A stretch of DNA of 64,000 nucleotides, taken from Phialocephala subalpina (taxonomy: Eukaryota; Ascomycota; Leotiomycetes; Helotiales; Mollisiaceae). A program made the translations under genes and the position numbers. The notes below the pieces were generated by a model, which was given only the letters and a program-made list of their open reading frames with translations, did not search any database and had not been told where the DNA came from. The DNA lies in NCBI GenBank assembly GCA_900073065.1, contig FJOG01000026.1, positions 369,235 to 433,234 on the forward strand, given 5' to 3'. Of this stretch, positions 12,901 to 24,824 are shown in pieces. The first letter of the stretch is position 1. Each line of letters starts with the position of its first letter.

Positions 12901-13470
12901 CCCGCCAACCGTCAAGCAGCTGCGTATGGCATCGGTGTTGCTGCACACAAGGGTGGACCACAATGGTCACAATTCCTTGGCCCCGCGACAGAATTGCTCT
13001 TCCAAGTCACGCAATTCCCTAACGCAAGAGGAGACGACGACGTCTATGCCACCGAGAATGCCTGTGCAGCCATTGCTAAAGTCTTGCACTACAATCCATC
13101 GAGTGTCCCCAATCAACAACAAGTCATTGCGCAATGGATTGATACTCTGCCGGTCGTAAATGATGAGGAGGCGGCTCCGTACGCTTACGCCTATCTCGCA
13201 CAGCTCATCGATCAGTAAGTTTCCAACGCGGCTTATATCAAATGCTCTACTAACATCAATAGACAAAATCCAGCTGTTGTTTCACAGGCCGGCAAAGTCT
13301 TCATCTTCATCGTTCAAGCTCTCGAGGCCGAGACATTGCAGGGTCAAACTGCCACAAGAATTGTTGCAGCCGCCAAGACGCTCCTTCAAGGTGCAGGAAT
13401 CGATGCATCTGCTCTCCTACAGCAGATGTCGCCGGAAACACAACAGATTGTTCGTCAGTTTTTCGGTTAA
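9917..13470 (+). CDS. PSE1: Importin beta-3 / karyopherin Pse1 (Kap121)
   Basis: This karyopherin-beta imports ribosomal proteins, transcription factors and other cargos through the nuclear pore in a Ran-GTP dependent way. Six exons give 1096 aa, close to yeast Kap121 (1089 aa): 9917-10099, 10160-10379, 10437-10612, 10660-11091, 11143-13214 and 13263-13470. All five introns are 47-60 nt, and several have CTAAC/TACTAAC branch sites. Importin-N HEAT repeats start at MSVLPADVHNELTQLLDALQ. Central HEAT repeats include DPHPRVRWAGCNALGQM and EPRVQAHAAAALVNFCEEA. An acidic stretch rich in E/G at about residues 810-830 precedes the C-terminal HEAT repeats ending QQIVRQFFG. No lesions are seen. Confidence 0.95.
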
Positions 13471-14692
13471 GTCAAATATTCTTGGGGCAGAACGGCTGCA
13501 GGAACCAATGGGGAGCCGGCACTTTATGGGAATGGGGATGGCACAAGATTGATGATAGAACGATTTGATACCACATTCGCACGACTCTTCCTTCATATTT
13601 CCTTTGTTTTCTGGGGCGGATGCCAGGGCTGGCTGGACATCATTTTAGCATAGCGACAATTCTGACCTGATGGAGAGGTGTGCCGAGCTTGACACAATGC
13701 GGGTGGCGAATTTTGTGGCGTTGTGGCCATTATTCAGGCCATTTCATGCACTTCGAACTCAAAAATAATCTTTATAGAGCAACGCGTCTTGTGCAAGTGA
13801 AGCCGTAGTTTCCGCGGTGAAATGGTTAATGCAATCGGGGGACTCCGGAGGATGGTATTCTTGAATTTCGATGTTCCAGTTTCACGTTAAACCGACGGTC
13901 GGCTCCATATTCCCATGAAACCGCTCGATAGCTTGAAAAGTGGGGAGTTCCAGCTGTTTTCATTGGTGTGCTAAGTGGAGAGGAGAAAAGCTCCGGCTCC
14001 GAATACCACTCTAGGTAATCAAGACTCACTTTGAAATCCATACCAAACATCGACAAGCACCCCTCTATCACGGTACTCGTCGCCGGCGAGACAGAACAAA
14101 CAATAAATCGTGACCCGACAACGACTCGAGAGTCCCAGGAAAGAGGCTAGCGCGTTTCCAGCTGTTGTACGACGTCGGCAAGTCGCAAGCGATTGAGATT
14201 GTCGAATCAACAACTTCTTTCACAGAACAAGCCTCATCAAAAAAGCACATTTAAGCCGCCCCTGCCGCTGTCGCACTGCCCTGCAGAAGACAGTTCCAAC
14301 TACACTCCGTTCAACTCCGCTTTCGAAGTCTTTTTAGAGATCATCCCGAGTCGAAAAGTCCAGAGACAGTGAGCTTTGGTGAAAGGCCGTGCACCGCTTC
14401 CCAGACCCTGAGACCTCTCCACGACCTGATCGTGGCGATAGGGCAGCACAAAGACCGGAGAGCAATCCCCATTGCAAGACTCACCTCTGCGGCGAAACGT
14501 TACTCGAATCCGGGTCATCTGCGTGTTGCGAGTGTTGAACGACAAGGCGGGAACCTGCTACGGAACAAAGAATCTAAAATCCACTTCGATGATATCCTCA
14601 CGGATCACCTAGGCCAGAGATTCTCATGAGTCTTCCCTGTGGTTTCTTCATATCGATGGTCGAGGAAGAAGGGCTGGGTTGATGTTGGGACC
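13471..14692. other. Intergenic plus WC-1 5' leader
   Basis: No supported gene apart from short uORFs immediately upstream of WC-1. A tRNA-like stretch near 13808-13890 (it reads like a D-arm) lacks a matching T-arm and acceptor and was not accepted. Confidence 0.5.
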
Positions 14693-14696
14693 ATGA
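14626..14696 (+). promoter_or_regulatory. Two chained upstream ORFs overlapping the WC-1 start
   Basis: uORF1 (14626-14682) encodes an 18-residue peptide, MSLPCGFFISMVEEEGLG. Its TGA stop overlaps the ATG of uORF2 as TGATG at 14680-14684. uORF2 (14682-14696) encodes four residues, and its TGA stop overlaps the WC-1 ATG as ATGA at 14693-14696. Such stop/start overlap could allow termination-reinitiation, so translation of WC-1 may be tuned here. This assumes that 14693 is the true start and that the leader is unspliced. Confidence 0.6.
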
Positions 14697-17600
14697 ATAA
14701 CTTCTTCGGCACGCAGTATTCGCAGGAGGACCTGCAGCGGCAGGTTGCACAGCGAAGGAATCGGAATGTACCCGCCCGCACCTCGAGCATGTCGATGGTG
14801 CCCAACGGGTCTGGAACACAGATGGACGACGGTGCGATGGATATGACGGGTATGATGGGTGGCGGGGATTCACTGGACGACATCATAATCCAGAATAACA
14901 ACGAGATGAGGCGGCAGAGCATACCACAAGGCTATAGCAACCAGGACATAGATCGCAGAGCCTCGATGATGGAATTTGGTTCTGGCAATGGAAATTTGAA
15001 TGGATATCAATTTGGTCAGTCGCCACCGGCACCAAGCGACCCAAATATGCGTCGACAGTCTGCAGGAGAATTGGACATAGCAGCTGGGTTCCCCGATATG
15101 TCCAACATGTCAAGAGCCATGAACATGGCAGGTCAACCTATGGGCTTCTCATCTTCCATGCAAGGACAAGGCTCCCTCACAATAAACACGAACTCTCCGT
15201 ACCCGACAATGTCTCCGGATATGATGGGAAACATGATGGGCTATGCTCCGATGGGCATGGAAGGAATGTCTGAAGAGGATCCGAACGTTATGAACTCCAA
15301 CGCTATGAACATGTTCTCACCGACACAGTTTTCACAGCAGTATGGGCCTCCGAACATGAACATGGAACCGATGGCGCCTGATTACATGATGCAAGCAAAC
15401 ATCGGCCAGAACAATCCTCCACAACGCAGTAGTATTCACGTCGAGACAACTAACGATGGTCTACCGAACATGCCCAGTATTCCTATCACTGATGGCACAA
15501 CTGTCGCATCACCGACAACCATGAACATGAACCAGAGCATGGTTTCATATGCCTCCCCCGTCACAACGAGCATGCCTCAACCTCTACCAACCCCAGACGC
15601 GTCGTTCAATACTTCTCTGCCAACTGAGCAAGCTCTCGTCGTAGCACAGTTAAATGAGATCGGTCCAGCAATAAAACAGGAGCCCAAGAAGCCGAATTAC
15701 AATGGCATATATTCTACAAGCGGTTTTGATATGTTGGGAGCTCTCATGAAGGTGGTTACGAGAAAAAATCCCGAAATTGAGCTTGGAAAGGTCGACTTGT
15801 CTTGCGCGTTCGTTGTTTGCGATGTCACACAATATGACTGTCCTATCATATACATTTCAGACATCTTTGAGGCCTTGACGGGATACAACAAGCATGAAAT
15901 CAAGGGCCAGAATTGTCGCTTCCTCCAATCTCCAGAAGGGAAGGTAGAGGCTGGGGCGGAGAGAAAGTTTTCGAATAGCAATGATGCGTACTATCTGAAG
16001 AACAGGATAGAACAAAGAAAAGAGGCCCAACGGAGTATCATCAATTATCGGAAAGGAGGACAGCCCTTCACGAACTTGTTAACAATGATTCCCATCACGG
16101 GAGAAGACGACGCGTCGATCAAGTATTATGTTGGGTTTCAGGTTGATGTACTCGTGAAACCAACAGCTCTTGATGGTGGCAAGAATTCTGGCGGCCACTA
16201 TACTATCGACTACTCACAAGACTCGTTGCCCAAATATATCTGGCAGCCTCCTGAACGCCGACCAGCGGATGGAGGCCAAACCGTGAGTCGGGACGATGTT
16301 TCTACCGTTTTGAACGCTGTCAACACGAACACAGAATCCGAATTGACCAAACGAATGTGGGACAAGGTTCTGCTGGAAAACACCGATGATGTCGTCCACG
16401 TCTTATCGTTGAAAGGTCTTTTCCTTTACCTATCACCATCGAGTCGCCGCGTCTTGGAATACGATGCATCAGAGTTGGTTGGTACCGCGTTATCGTCGGT
16501 TTGTCATCCTAGTGATATTGTGCCAGTCACTCGAGAGTTGAAAGATACCTCGACCGGAGCATCCGTAAATGTGGTCTTCCGCATTAGGAGGAAAAAGAGC
16601 GGATATACGTGGTTTGAAAGTCACGGTTCTCTATGCGTTGAGCAAGGGAAGGGACGGAAATGCATCATCTTGGTTGGCAGAGAGCGGCCAGTGTATGCTA
16701 TTCATCGGCGTGATATCGACGCAGCTGGCGGCATCGGCGAAAACGAAATGTGGACCAAGCTATCAACGTCTGGGATGTTCTTGTTTGTTTCGTCCAATGT
16801 CCGAACACTTCTGGATCGCTCTCCAGACGATCTCATCGGTACTAGCGTTCAGGCGTTGATGAGAGCAGAGTCTCGGGTGGAGTTCAGTCGATCTCTTGAG
16901 AAAGCAAGGACTGGAAAGCGGGTTACTCACAAGCATGACATCTTGAACAGGAAAGGTCTGGTCTTGCAAGCACAAACAACTCTATATCCAGGCGATGCCT
17001 CTGAAGGACAAAAGCCTACATTCCTGGTAGCACAAACCAGATTACTCAAGTCATCACGGAATGTTGCGCCAGCCGTCGCGACTCCTAATAGCAGTAGTTC
17101 TATGAGTCCAATGGTCAGGATGGATCAATTTTCCGAAGAATCGACGCCAATGAGTGTTCCGTCAAATATGTCAAATATGTCGAATATGTCTTCGGCGGGT
17201 AAGGAGTTGGTAACAACCAATCCCAGTACTGCCATTACCGTTCCAGGAGTTATCAGTCAAGCTGGTGGGTCTGGCTTGCCTATTGGTTCGCAAGATCTTG
17301 CACTTGCTTCTGAAGACAACATCTTTGACGAACTCAAGACAACACGGTGTACGAGTTGGCAATTCGAGCTTCGACAAATGGAAAAAAGCAATCGTCTACT
17401 TGCCGAAGAGTTAGCGGCTCTCATCTCAAACAAGAAGAAGCGGAAGCGGCGTAAAGGCAACAACCCTGCACGCGATTGTGCGAACTGCCATACCAGAGTG
17501 ACACCCGAATGGCGACGAGGACCGAGCGGACAACGAGATCTCTGCAACAGTTGCGGGCTAAGATGGGCTAAACAGGTGAGTCGCAGTAATTCTGAAAATA

Positions 17601-18439
17601 GTGGCACCATCCGACAAAACAAGGGCTGGTCCCAGTCAGACTCTTCAACATCTCGAAGTTAAATCTTGGGTTGACAACCCTTCCACCTCACCATCGCCGT
17701 TGCTTTACTAGTGTGCTTTTTCGCTTTCAGCTTTCTATTCGACTCTATACATCAACTACAACAGTACTCGGCTAGCGATAATCTATCCTGGCGAGGGATG
17801 AAGGTACGAGGCAAGATGCCGTATTACTTCGAAATTGAAATGCAACCTGTCGCTCATGCCATGTTTCGCGGATCGTCTTGCGCTTTTTGTCCGTCTGATA
17901 CCGACGTCATCTCAGCATATATTGCTCGACCGTCAACGCCTTAATACATGCCAACTTTGTTTGCCCTGCCCTGATCTATTTGCGTGTACTCTGTCCTGCG
18001 CTGCCCCGTTCTGTCGCACCTGCCTCCCTTGCCAAAGTCAGCATACGAACCCGCCGCTTTCAAGTTTCTTACCACCCATCCCACCTCTCACCCGCAACAC
18101 CTCAACTAACACCCTCTCTTCCAGACCGGTCGCGTCTCCCCCCGCACATCCACCCGCGGCGGCGACGCCTCCAAACAATCAGCCTCACATTCAACATCCC
18201 CGGTCCACTCCTCACCGTTGCACCAAGAAGTCGCTCAAGGCAAATCTTCCGATCCTTCAGGACAAGCGTTAAATCCGAATCTGAATTTGAATAAAGGGGA
18301 TGGGGCGGCTGTTCCAGGAAGTCTTGGAGGTAGGAGTACAGCGGAGAGCATGCCGATTCATAAGCCAAGTTTGGGGTTTAGGGAGGGGGGGCAGAGGGGG
18401 ATCACGAATATTGATGAGAGGGATGAGAGGGGTGCCTGA
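14693..18439 (+). CDS. wc-1: White Collar-1 blue-light photoreceptor and GATA transcription factor
   Basis: WC-1 senses blue light through an FAD-binding LOV domain and, with WC-2, activates light-induced and clock genes in the nucleus. Exon 1 is 14693-17575 (961 codons) and exon 2 is 18125-18439, giving about 1065 aa. The start MNNFFG resembles known WC-1 N-termini. The LOV domain (about residues 360-480) has the GQNCRFLQ motif with the photoactive Cys near residue 408. Two further PAS domains follow at about 555-670 and 683-770. A basic KKKRKRRKG stretch leads into the GATA finger (CANCHTRVTPEWRRGP, CNSCGLRWAKQ) at about 929-961. The open frame runs past the donor CAG|GTGAGT to 17662, but splicing across a 549-nt intron (17576-18124) adds TGRVSPRTSTRGG..., the expected continuation. 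The polyglutamine tract known from Neurospora is absent. Whether the long intron hides another exon is unknown. Confidence 0.93.
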
Positions 18440-20129
18440 GCCCCTTCTCCAGGAGTGGGCCTCTGAGTCTGGATAATGGATTTGGAGATATTGTGATGAT
18501 ATGAAAAATAAGAGTGGAGGTAGCATGAAAAGAAGGGGCAGGACCGAGCCGAGACCAAAAATATGTGGGAGGTAAATTTGTCGGTGGTAATGTTTGTGTA
18601 CGACGACTCAAAGTCATGGGAGGCAAATCTCATCTCGTGTCAGGGTTATGGGAACGTAAAGGCGACAGAACAGTAAAGGGGCAGGAGGCAATTTTCGATC
18701 GAACGGATATGAGTTTTCAATAATGACGCAACGATTCAATGGCGCCAGGCGCTTCAAGGAGCGAAAGGAAGGGTTTTTACTTCACTTCAAATTTTCATAC
18801 GGCTATGGAAAGAATGGCTGGGGGCGGGTTTTTGCTGGAATATGGTTTGGAGCGGGTGCGGGTGCTGGTAGAGGCTGGTTTCGGTATCATACCTGAACTT
18901 GTAGTGTGAGGGATGAAATACGATGTTCTTGTGTGTTTTTATGTTTGATGATGGGATGTGATGTGAGGCGATGTGTATGTGACCCGGGTAATGAGGGAGG
19001 CATATAATTTGAAGGAGGTCGTGGGGAGATATTGTGGTGAGCNNNNNNNNNNNNNNNNNNNNNNNNNNNNNNNNNNNNNNNNNNNNNNNNNNNNNNNNNN
19101 NNNNNNNNNNNNNNNNNNNNNNNNNNNNNNNNNNNNNNNNNNNNNNNNNNNNNNNNNNNNNNNNNNNNNNNNNNNNNNNNNNNNNNNNNNNNNNNNNNNN
19201 NNNNNNNNNNNNNNNNNNNNNNNNNNNNNNNNNNNNNNNNNNNNNNNNNNNNNNNNNNNNNNNNNNNNNNNNNNNNNNNNNNNNNNNNNNNNNNNNNNNN
19301 NNNNNNNNNNNNNNNNNNNNNNNNNNNNNNNNNNNNNNNNNNNNNNNNNNNNNNNNNNNNNNNNNNNNNNNNNNNNNNNNNNNNNNNNNNNNNNNNNNNN
19401 NNNNNNNNNNNNNNNNNNNNNNNNNNNNNNNNNNNNNNNNNNNNNNNNNNNNNNNNNNNNNNNNNNNNNNNNNNNNNNNNNNNNNNNNNNNNNNNNNNNN
19501 NNNNNNNNNNNNNNNNNNNNNNNNNNNNNNNNNNAGAGAAGTTTGAGTTTGGAGGTAAGGAGGATATGCTGAGGCGCGAGGTGCGGAGGTACGGCCGTGC
19601 AAAGGTGTTGTGCTCGAGTTGAGTCGACAGTCATTTTGCCCCTTTCATTCGGAGAGAGCGGAAAGGACCGAGAGATCGAGAAGAGATGGAACTCATTTCT
19701 TTTTTTTTAGAAGCCTGTGGAACTGAAGCACCCTCTCGCCTCCGCACAGCTCAATCTCAGGTAAAGAGGTTTGAGAAATCAAACCTCAACTTCAACCCAC
19801 TCGCTTCCATAGCCTTTCCCCCTTTCTCGCTTAACCACCAATTCGATCTCAACCTACGAATCACTAAACAGAATGCAAACGCCAAAATCCAGATAGATTT
19901 TCCTTCTACTGGCCTGGAAACAGTCAGAACCTTCTTTTGTTGGTCCTTTGGCGTGGAGGTTCAAGACTTCGTGGCTGGTGACTTTTCAGCTCGAATTTAG
20001 CTTTAAACCTTGTGGCCACGCGAACACCGGCTCTGGATTTTGAGAAAGAAGGGATGCGATCTGGAGTCAAACACTGATTGAATGGATTTTTATTATCGTA
20101 TCAACGTAGGCAAGTATTGACGAAGTGTT
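18440..20129. other. Downstream region of WC-1 with assembly gap
   Basis: No gene is supported. The stretch contains purine-rich sequence downstream of WC-1 and the N gap. Open frames that run across the Ns are not informative. Confidence 0.6.
19043..19534. other. Assembly gap (492 Ns)
   Basis: An unresolved run of N. The true length and content are unknown. Confidence 1.
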
Positions 20130-20333
20130 CATGGAACACGGGAGCTTGCAGCGTCCTTCAAAGAGCAGAGAAGGAAGAAAGGTCACGTCCTTCTTTGAAG
20201 GTGCTTGGGATGAAGGCCATATATGAGGAATATCGTGGAGCTCAGTTTTCTGGACTGAGTTCCCACTTGGAGCGGCAGAGGCTGGTCATCCCACTCAACC
20301 CTTGGATTTTGATCCTTTTCAAAAGCCTTCATC

Positions 20334-20967
20334 ATGGTGAACATCGACATGTTCTTCTCCCAACCCTCCCGCTTCCAATCAACTTGGGAAAGCCCGGCCA
20401 CCGACGAAGCAGTAGAATGGCTCAGCGCCCACCCAGGAACCAACTACTTCATTGGATCCTGGCGCGCAATCACGCAAAGAATGGACCGGGTGTCATGTCG
20501 TCGGCAGTGCAAATCATGTCAACTCCCCCGCTCTCCGAGCTGCAAATCAAGCCTACAACGAGGAAGTTCGACGAAAGCACGAAGACCAAGAGCCAGATAC
20601 CGGAACCAATCTCGAGACGCTCGCAATAAAGTGGTTCATGCTTACCTGGGGTCAAAAACTTCGGACGCTTGCTACGCAACGAAAGCTCTATCTTCATGAA
20701 ATCGATCTCGTGAATGAGAGGAAGAATTTCAGTTTCGGAGCCTTTAGAAGCTCTGGTCGGGTATGAGATGGCTTTAATGGGGGGATGCGTGCAGTGGGGA
20801 GAGAATTGTGCAAGGCGCTGTCTTATACTGTATTGTATCTCTCGGCCATGACTGCCATGTCAAAGTTGGAGCAGACGGTGCAGGATGAGACGAGAGCGGG
20901 CTGGGATTGGAAGGTGGGACTGAGGGCACAGCTTGATGAGAGGCATGTGCTTTGTCAATTAATCTAG
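20334..20967 (+). pseudogene. Unrecognised gene, degraded tandem copy A
   Basis: The reading starts with MVNIDMFFSQPSRFQSTWES. It shifts frame near 20480-20500, continues through ALRAANQAYNEEVRRKHE and LRTLATQRKLYLHEIDLV, meets an in-frame TGA at 20764-20766 and resumes to DETRAGWDWKVGLRAQLDER before a stop at 20967. The same segments recur in order in copy B about 1.26 kb downstream, so both descend from one gene by tandem duplication. I do not recognise the family. No signal peptide or membrane segment is evident. The frameshift plus internal stop suggest decay rather than introns, but an unusual intron arrangement cannot be excluded. Confidence 0.6.
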
Positions 20968-21593
20968 GGGTTTAGTGTTGTGGCTAGCAATTCTTTGAAT
21001 GAGGCTACCTTGAAATTCTATCAGACGACGTAATTGATGGATTCTAGGAGCAAGGATAGCGTGTTGAGCGTAGAACCTTGAGGGGATGTACTAGTGACTC
21101 AGTCATAGGTTAGCCAATACATTCCAGTTGATCAGTTGTTGAGATGTGACTGAGGTCAAACTCGCCATGAAAATGAAAGAAGTTGAATCAGAAATCATGA
21201 CAGGCGTTCCGATGTCCGTTCTAGCAACCATCCTCAATTTCCACTCCCGCAATCAAGTACACCAAGGCTCATTCGTTAATATTGGTAAATTTTATGGCTA
21301 CTGATAAAGGTCCCGCTTTTAAGAAAGAAGAAAAGCTATTTGGAGTTAATAGTTCTTGATGAATCTGCATTATTGTATTCAGAATTGCAAACATTAAAGA
21401 AGCGGCGATGTGACCCGGGAGCTTGCAGTATTTTCTTTTGATAAAGAAGAAGTAAAGAAGCTCTATTCGTCTTTGAAGCAACTTAGGAGGACGACCATAT
21501 ATGGCGTGTGCTAGACCGCAATCTTCTATGCTCGTCTTACATCTTGTGATATTGAAGTTGGCCCGGTTCAACGCGCCGAGATTCATCTCTCGC

Positions 21594-22325
21594 CCCTTCA
21601 GCACGGCGAACATCGATGTCTTCTTCGTCCAACCAACCCGCTCCGAAGCAGTATGGGAAGTACCCGTTGTCCCGGAAGCAATGGAATGGGCTCGGAAGTA
21701 CAACATCAACTTCTACGTCGGCCAACCATTAATGGTCATACAGAAGCATGGCATCGGTGGAGGAGTAACAGTCTATGGACCGGGAGGCATCGACAAGACC
21801 GCATTACGATACGCAAATCGAGCTGCTAAGTTGCTAACGAAGAAGAGAGAAAGAGGCACGAAGCCGATCTAGAGCTCTCAACACTAGGACGGACATCCTC
21901 CAATTCAAGAAATCGAAATGGTTCCAAGCCACACGAGGGCAGATGTTGAGAACACTTGTCGTTGTTCGGAAATTGTACCTCGTGAAATCGAGATTGCGTA
22001 CAAGAGGAGAAATGCAGCCCAAGAAGCTGTGCGGGCAACGCATAGAATAGACGAGAATCAGGGTCTGGAAAATGATGCCAAGAAAGCATCGTCGGAGAAG
22101 CTGCGTGAAGCTTTGGCTGACATCGCGATTTACCTCTCGATTTTGAATAGCTTCGCTAATATTCAGGCGATGGTGGACGATGAGACGAAGCCCGGCTGGG
22201 ATTGGAAGAAGGGTCTCCGAGCACAGCTTGACGAAAGGAACGTGATTTATGCGTTGGTGGGAGGATTGAGTATCGAGGCCGACAAGACTTTTCTTCCTGC
22301 TGCTAGAGCTGTCAACACCCTCTGA
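21594..22325 (+). pseudogene. Unrecognised gene, degraded tandem copy B
   Basis: This copy is homologous to copy A: TANIDVFFVQPTRSEAVWEV, TALRYANRAAKLLTKKRERG, QMLRTLVVVRKLYLV and DETKPGWDWKKGLRAQLDER align in order. The ATG of copy A corresponds to ACG here. A stop follows KKRERGTKPI at 21870-21872, and the QMLRTL segment lies in a different frame from what precedes and follows it. The last part (21918-22325) is the longest intact piece and extends further than copy A, ending FLPAARAVNTL. Flanking non-coding sequence is also shared between the copies (CGGGAGCTTGCAG upstream, CCATGAAAATGAAAGA downstream). The function is unknown. Confidence 0.6.
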
Positions 22326-22723
22326 AAGACGGCAATTGGGAAGGCGGCGTCGATTGGAGTTTTGTCGTGTGGTACTTGACACTGTTGAAGAATGCGGGAT
22401 CTAAAATGACGGAATGAGAGTGGTTAGTGGAGCGAAATTAGAAAGCGGCTCTTGGGTTATTGGTCCGCCTTCAGACAATTCGAACTTGTTCTAACAATTT
22501 TGTACCCGGGACAATGAGTGCGCTTGTGGTATTATCACGTGGCTTAGCAGATGTCTTTTGATTCCGTGCTTCGAATTGTTAGTGGAAGCTCTCAGCTCCG
22601 AGTTTACACTACGGTCCGACTCACCATGAAAATGAAAGAGTGCAGTCCTCTTTCCAGCTCAAGCCTAACAACTTTGTCTAGCTCGACCTCGAGTTGCCCA
22701 AACTCTCTTCACGCGACCGGTTC

Positions 22724-24689
22724 TCAGGTACACCAATCCTCAGCAATTTTAACGAGGGCGTTGACCATCGAGAGCTCTGGATCTGCGTCCGTAGCATGAT
22801 TCCCCAGATGTCCAAAAACACAAGCAGGAATTTCTCTTTCTAGCAAGAGGCGCAGTCCCGTTGCTTCCAACAAAGTCTTCTTAGCACTGACTTGCAGCCT
22901 CACTTTCTCATTGACCGAACCCTCTACACTCTGTTTGACGCTGTCGACGAAATTGCTTTTCTGGTCCAGCTTGCTTGTGGCAAGATCTTCGAATGCAGCG
23001 TCGACAATGATTGCGCCATCCACTGGCCCCAAAGTACCGAGAATCGACTTAATTGCTGTTTGGCTAGGAGTGAGGATGATAGCTACCGTGATATTAACGC
23101 CAAACCTCACTGAGGAGTTGAGCTGTGAGAGAGTGAGGAGATTCGAGGTCAGGGGCATGTATTTGGATGTCCACCTTCGGAGCCAGCCGTCAGTGTCTAA
23201 CAGGAGAGTGACGAGGAGTAATGATTTCCTCTTCTTTTCGTCTCTTTCCTCTCCTTCGTAAGTACCACGACCCGTCACGCTAGCTAACAACACAGAGTGC
23301 GGTGTGCCAGCATTTAGCCATTGAATACCAATGTCTCTATACTCGAGCCATTGCGCTGCGTAATTCATGATCATAGTGGCAGTCTTGATGTCCGACCTCG
23401 ACACTTCGCCTGTGCAGATCTTCTCATCGTCAGAGAAAGGACTCTGCTTATGTACCCAGGTGAGCGCATGCCAAAGCTTGACCTTGTCATCCTCAACAGG
23501 TATGGGGATTTCATATGGTCTGGTGCCCTCTGTGCAGATGCAGACGACCACTGAGGATTCATCTAGCAAACCTTTCCTTGACGCATCGATAGTCATCCTC
23601 CTGAGTCCTGCTAAAGCAGCAGCACCACAAGGCCCAGCACCAACGTCATTCTTGGCCAAATAAAGAATGGCCTCATGGCATTCCAGATCCGAGATGGTGG
23701 CACTGGCATCGACTCCATCTTTTAGCAGTGTCCAAGCAATACTTGAGAGGGTTCCGCATTCTAGTCCAGCCATGATTGTGGGACTGGTATTGATAGAAAG
23801 AGACTGGTCGGCCTTGAGACTCTTGTACAAAGTTGCTGCCGTATCGGGCTCGATCGTCACAATCGAGGGTGGTTTCGAGGTCTTGTTGGGAGATTTATAG
23901 TAAGAGATGATGGCTTGAGTGAGTGAGCCTACTCCAACAGGAGCGATGACCATGCTTGCTACTTCATTGTGAACTTGAAGTTGAGCATCGACCTCATGAA
24001 GCATGGTCGTGTAGCCTTCGACTGCCCACTTCATACACATCAGTATATCAGCACCTCCGTTGAAGGTGACGGAGGCATACCCTTGGAACATCCTCATACC
24101 CTTCATAAGCGACAGCTTCGATGAGCATGAATCCCTCAGTCTTCTCTCCAAACCGATGGGCAGTTCTGACCGTCTCGTCATAATCTCCGTTCGCAACAAC
24201 GACTTCTGCTCCTTCATTGGCGATAGATGCGATTATCTTCTCATCAAGGCCTCTTGGTACGAATACTTTTGTCTGTTTCACGCCAAGCATTCGCCCCATG
24301 AAGGCCACAGATCGACCATGGTTGCCGTCTGTTGCTGCACAGAGATTGATCCCGTGATCTTGCACTGCAGTTCTTAGATCATCTAGCGATGCATTTGAAG
24401 GCAATTTTGCGTGATGAATGATTGCTTGACGAACTGCCCATGATGCACCCAGGAGCTTGAAAGACGGAAGGCCGAGACGAGAAGTCTCGGCTTTGACGTA
24501 GACACTCTTGACACCGAGCTCTTTTGCTAATTTTGGAAGAGGAACGAGCTTCGTGGGGGCGTAATCTGGGAGACTTGCATAGAATGCTTTGATCTCAGCA
24601 GAATTGTCCTTCGTTTCGGGTGCTCTGTAGGATTTTGCTGCGGGATTGTAATAAACTGAGCGACGAATAGTGGTTTTGGAACCTTCCAT
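22724..24689 (-). CDS. Diaminopropionate ammonia-lyase with M20-like C-terminal extension
   Basis: The N-terminal ~400 residues belong to the PLP-dependent fold-type II lyases, closest to diaminopropionate ammonia-lyase, which converts 2,3-diaminopropionate to pyruvate and ammonia. Exon 1 is 24689-24081 and exon 2 is 24028-22724, with the intron at 24029-24080 joining YEDVPR to WAVEGY; 637 aa in total. The PLP lysine lies in LPSFKLLGASWAV. The cofactor loop shows ATDGNHGRSVAFMGR, and APVGVGSLTQA is the glycine-rich phosphate-binding segment. After TEGTRPYEIPIP the protein continues for about 240 residues resembling an M20 amidohydrolase (WLEYRDIGIQWL, LDTDGW). The usual GHxDTV histidine is missing (LLLVTLLLDTDGW), so the tail is probably catalytically dead or regulatory. 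The lyase call is firm; the M20 call is tentative. Confidence 0.82.
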
Positions 24690-24756
24690 GGCTAATTAGG
24701 TTGATCTCGGTAAGTGTTGGTAATTCCGGAGCTCTGAGACAACCCGGGGTGCTGTT

Positions 24757-24824
24757 GAAGTGAAAAGTTGCAGATGCTGCTCCCATACCGCCAGCCAGTG
24801 CAGGTGGGGTTGCTTACATACTCC
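24757..24824. repeat. Dispersed repeat, copy 1
   Basis: About 60 bp (GTTGCAGAT...CTCCCA...ACCGCC...GGGGTTGCTTACATACTC) recurs with a few mismatches and one gap at about 32136-32201. Here it lies just upstream of the ammonia-lyase start. Confidence 0.7.

Noticed and set aside
13806..13890. tRNA-like sequence (TTTCCGCGGTGAAATGGTTA...)
   Set aside because: It resembles an acceptor and D-arm, but no matching 3' acceptor, T-arm or B box follows, with or without an assumed GT-AG insertion.
14639..14692. WC-1 start at 14639
   Set aside because: That codon is GTG; the first in-frame ATG is 14693, which also gives the expected MNN start.
18787..19634. Long open frames on both strands across the N gap
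   Set aside because: They are open only because the Ns contain no stops.
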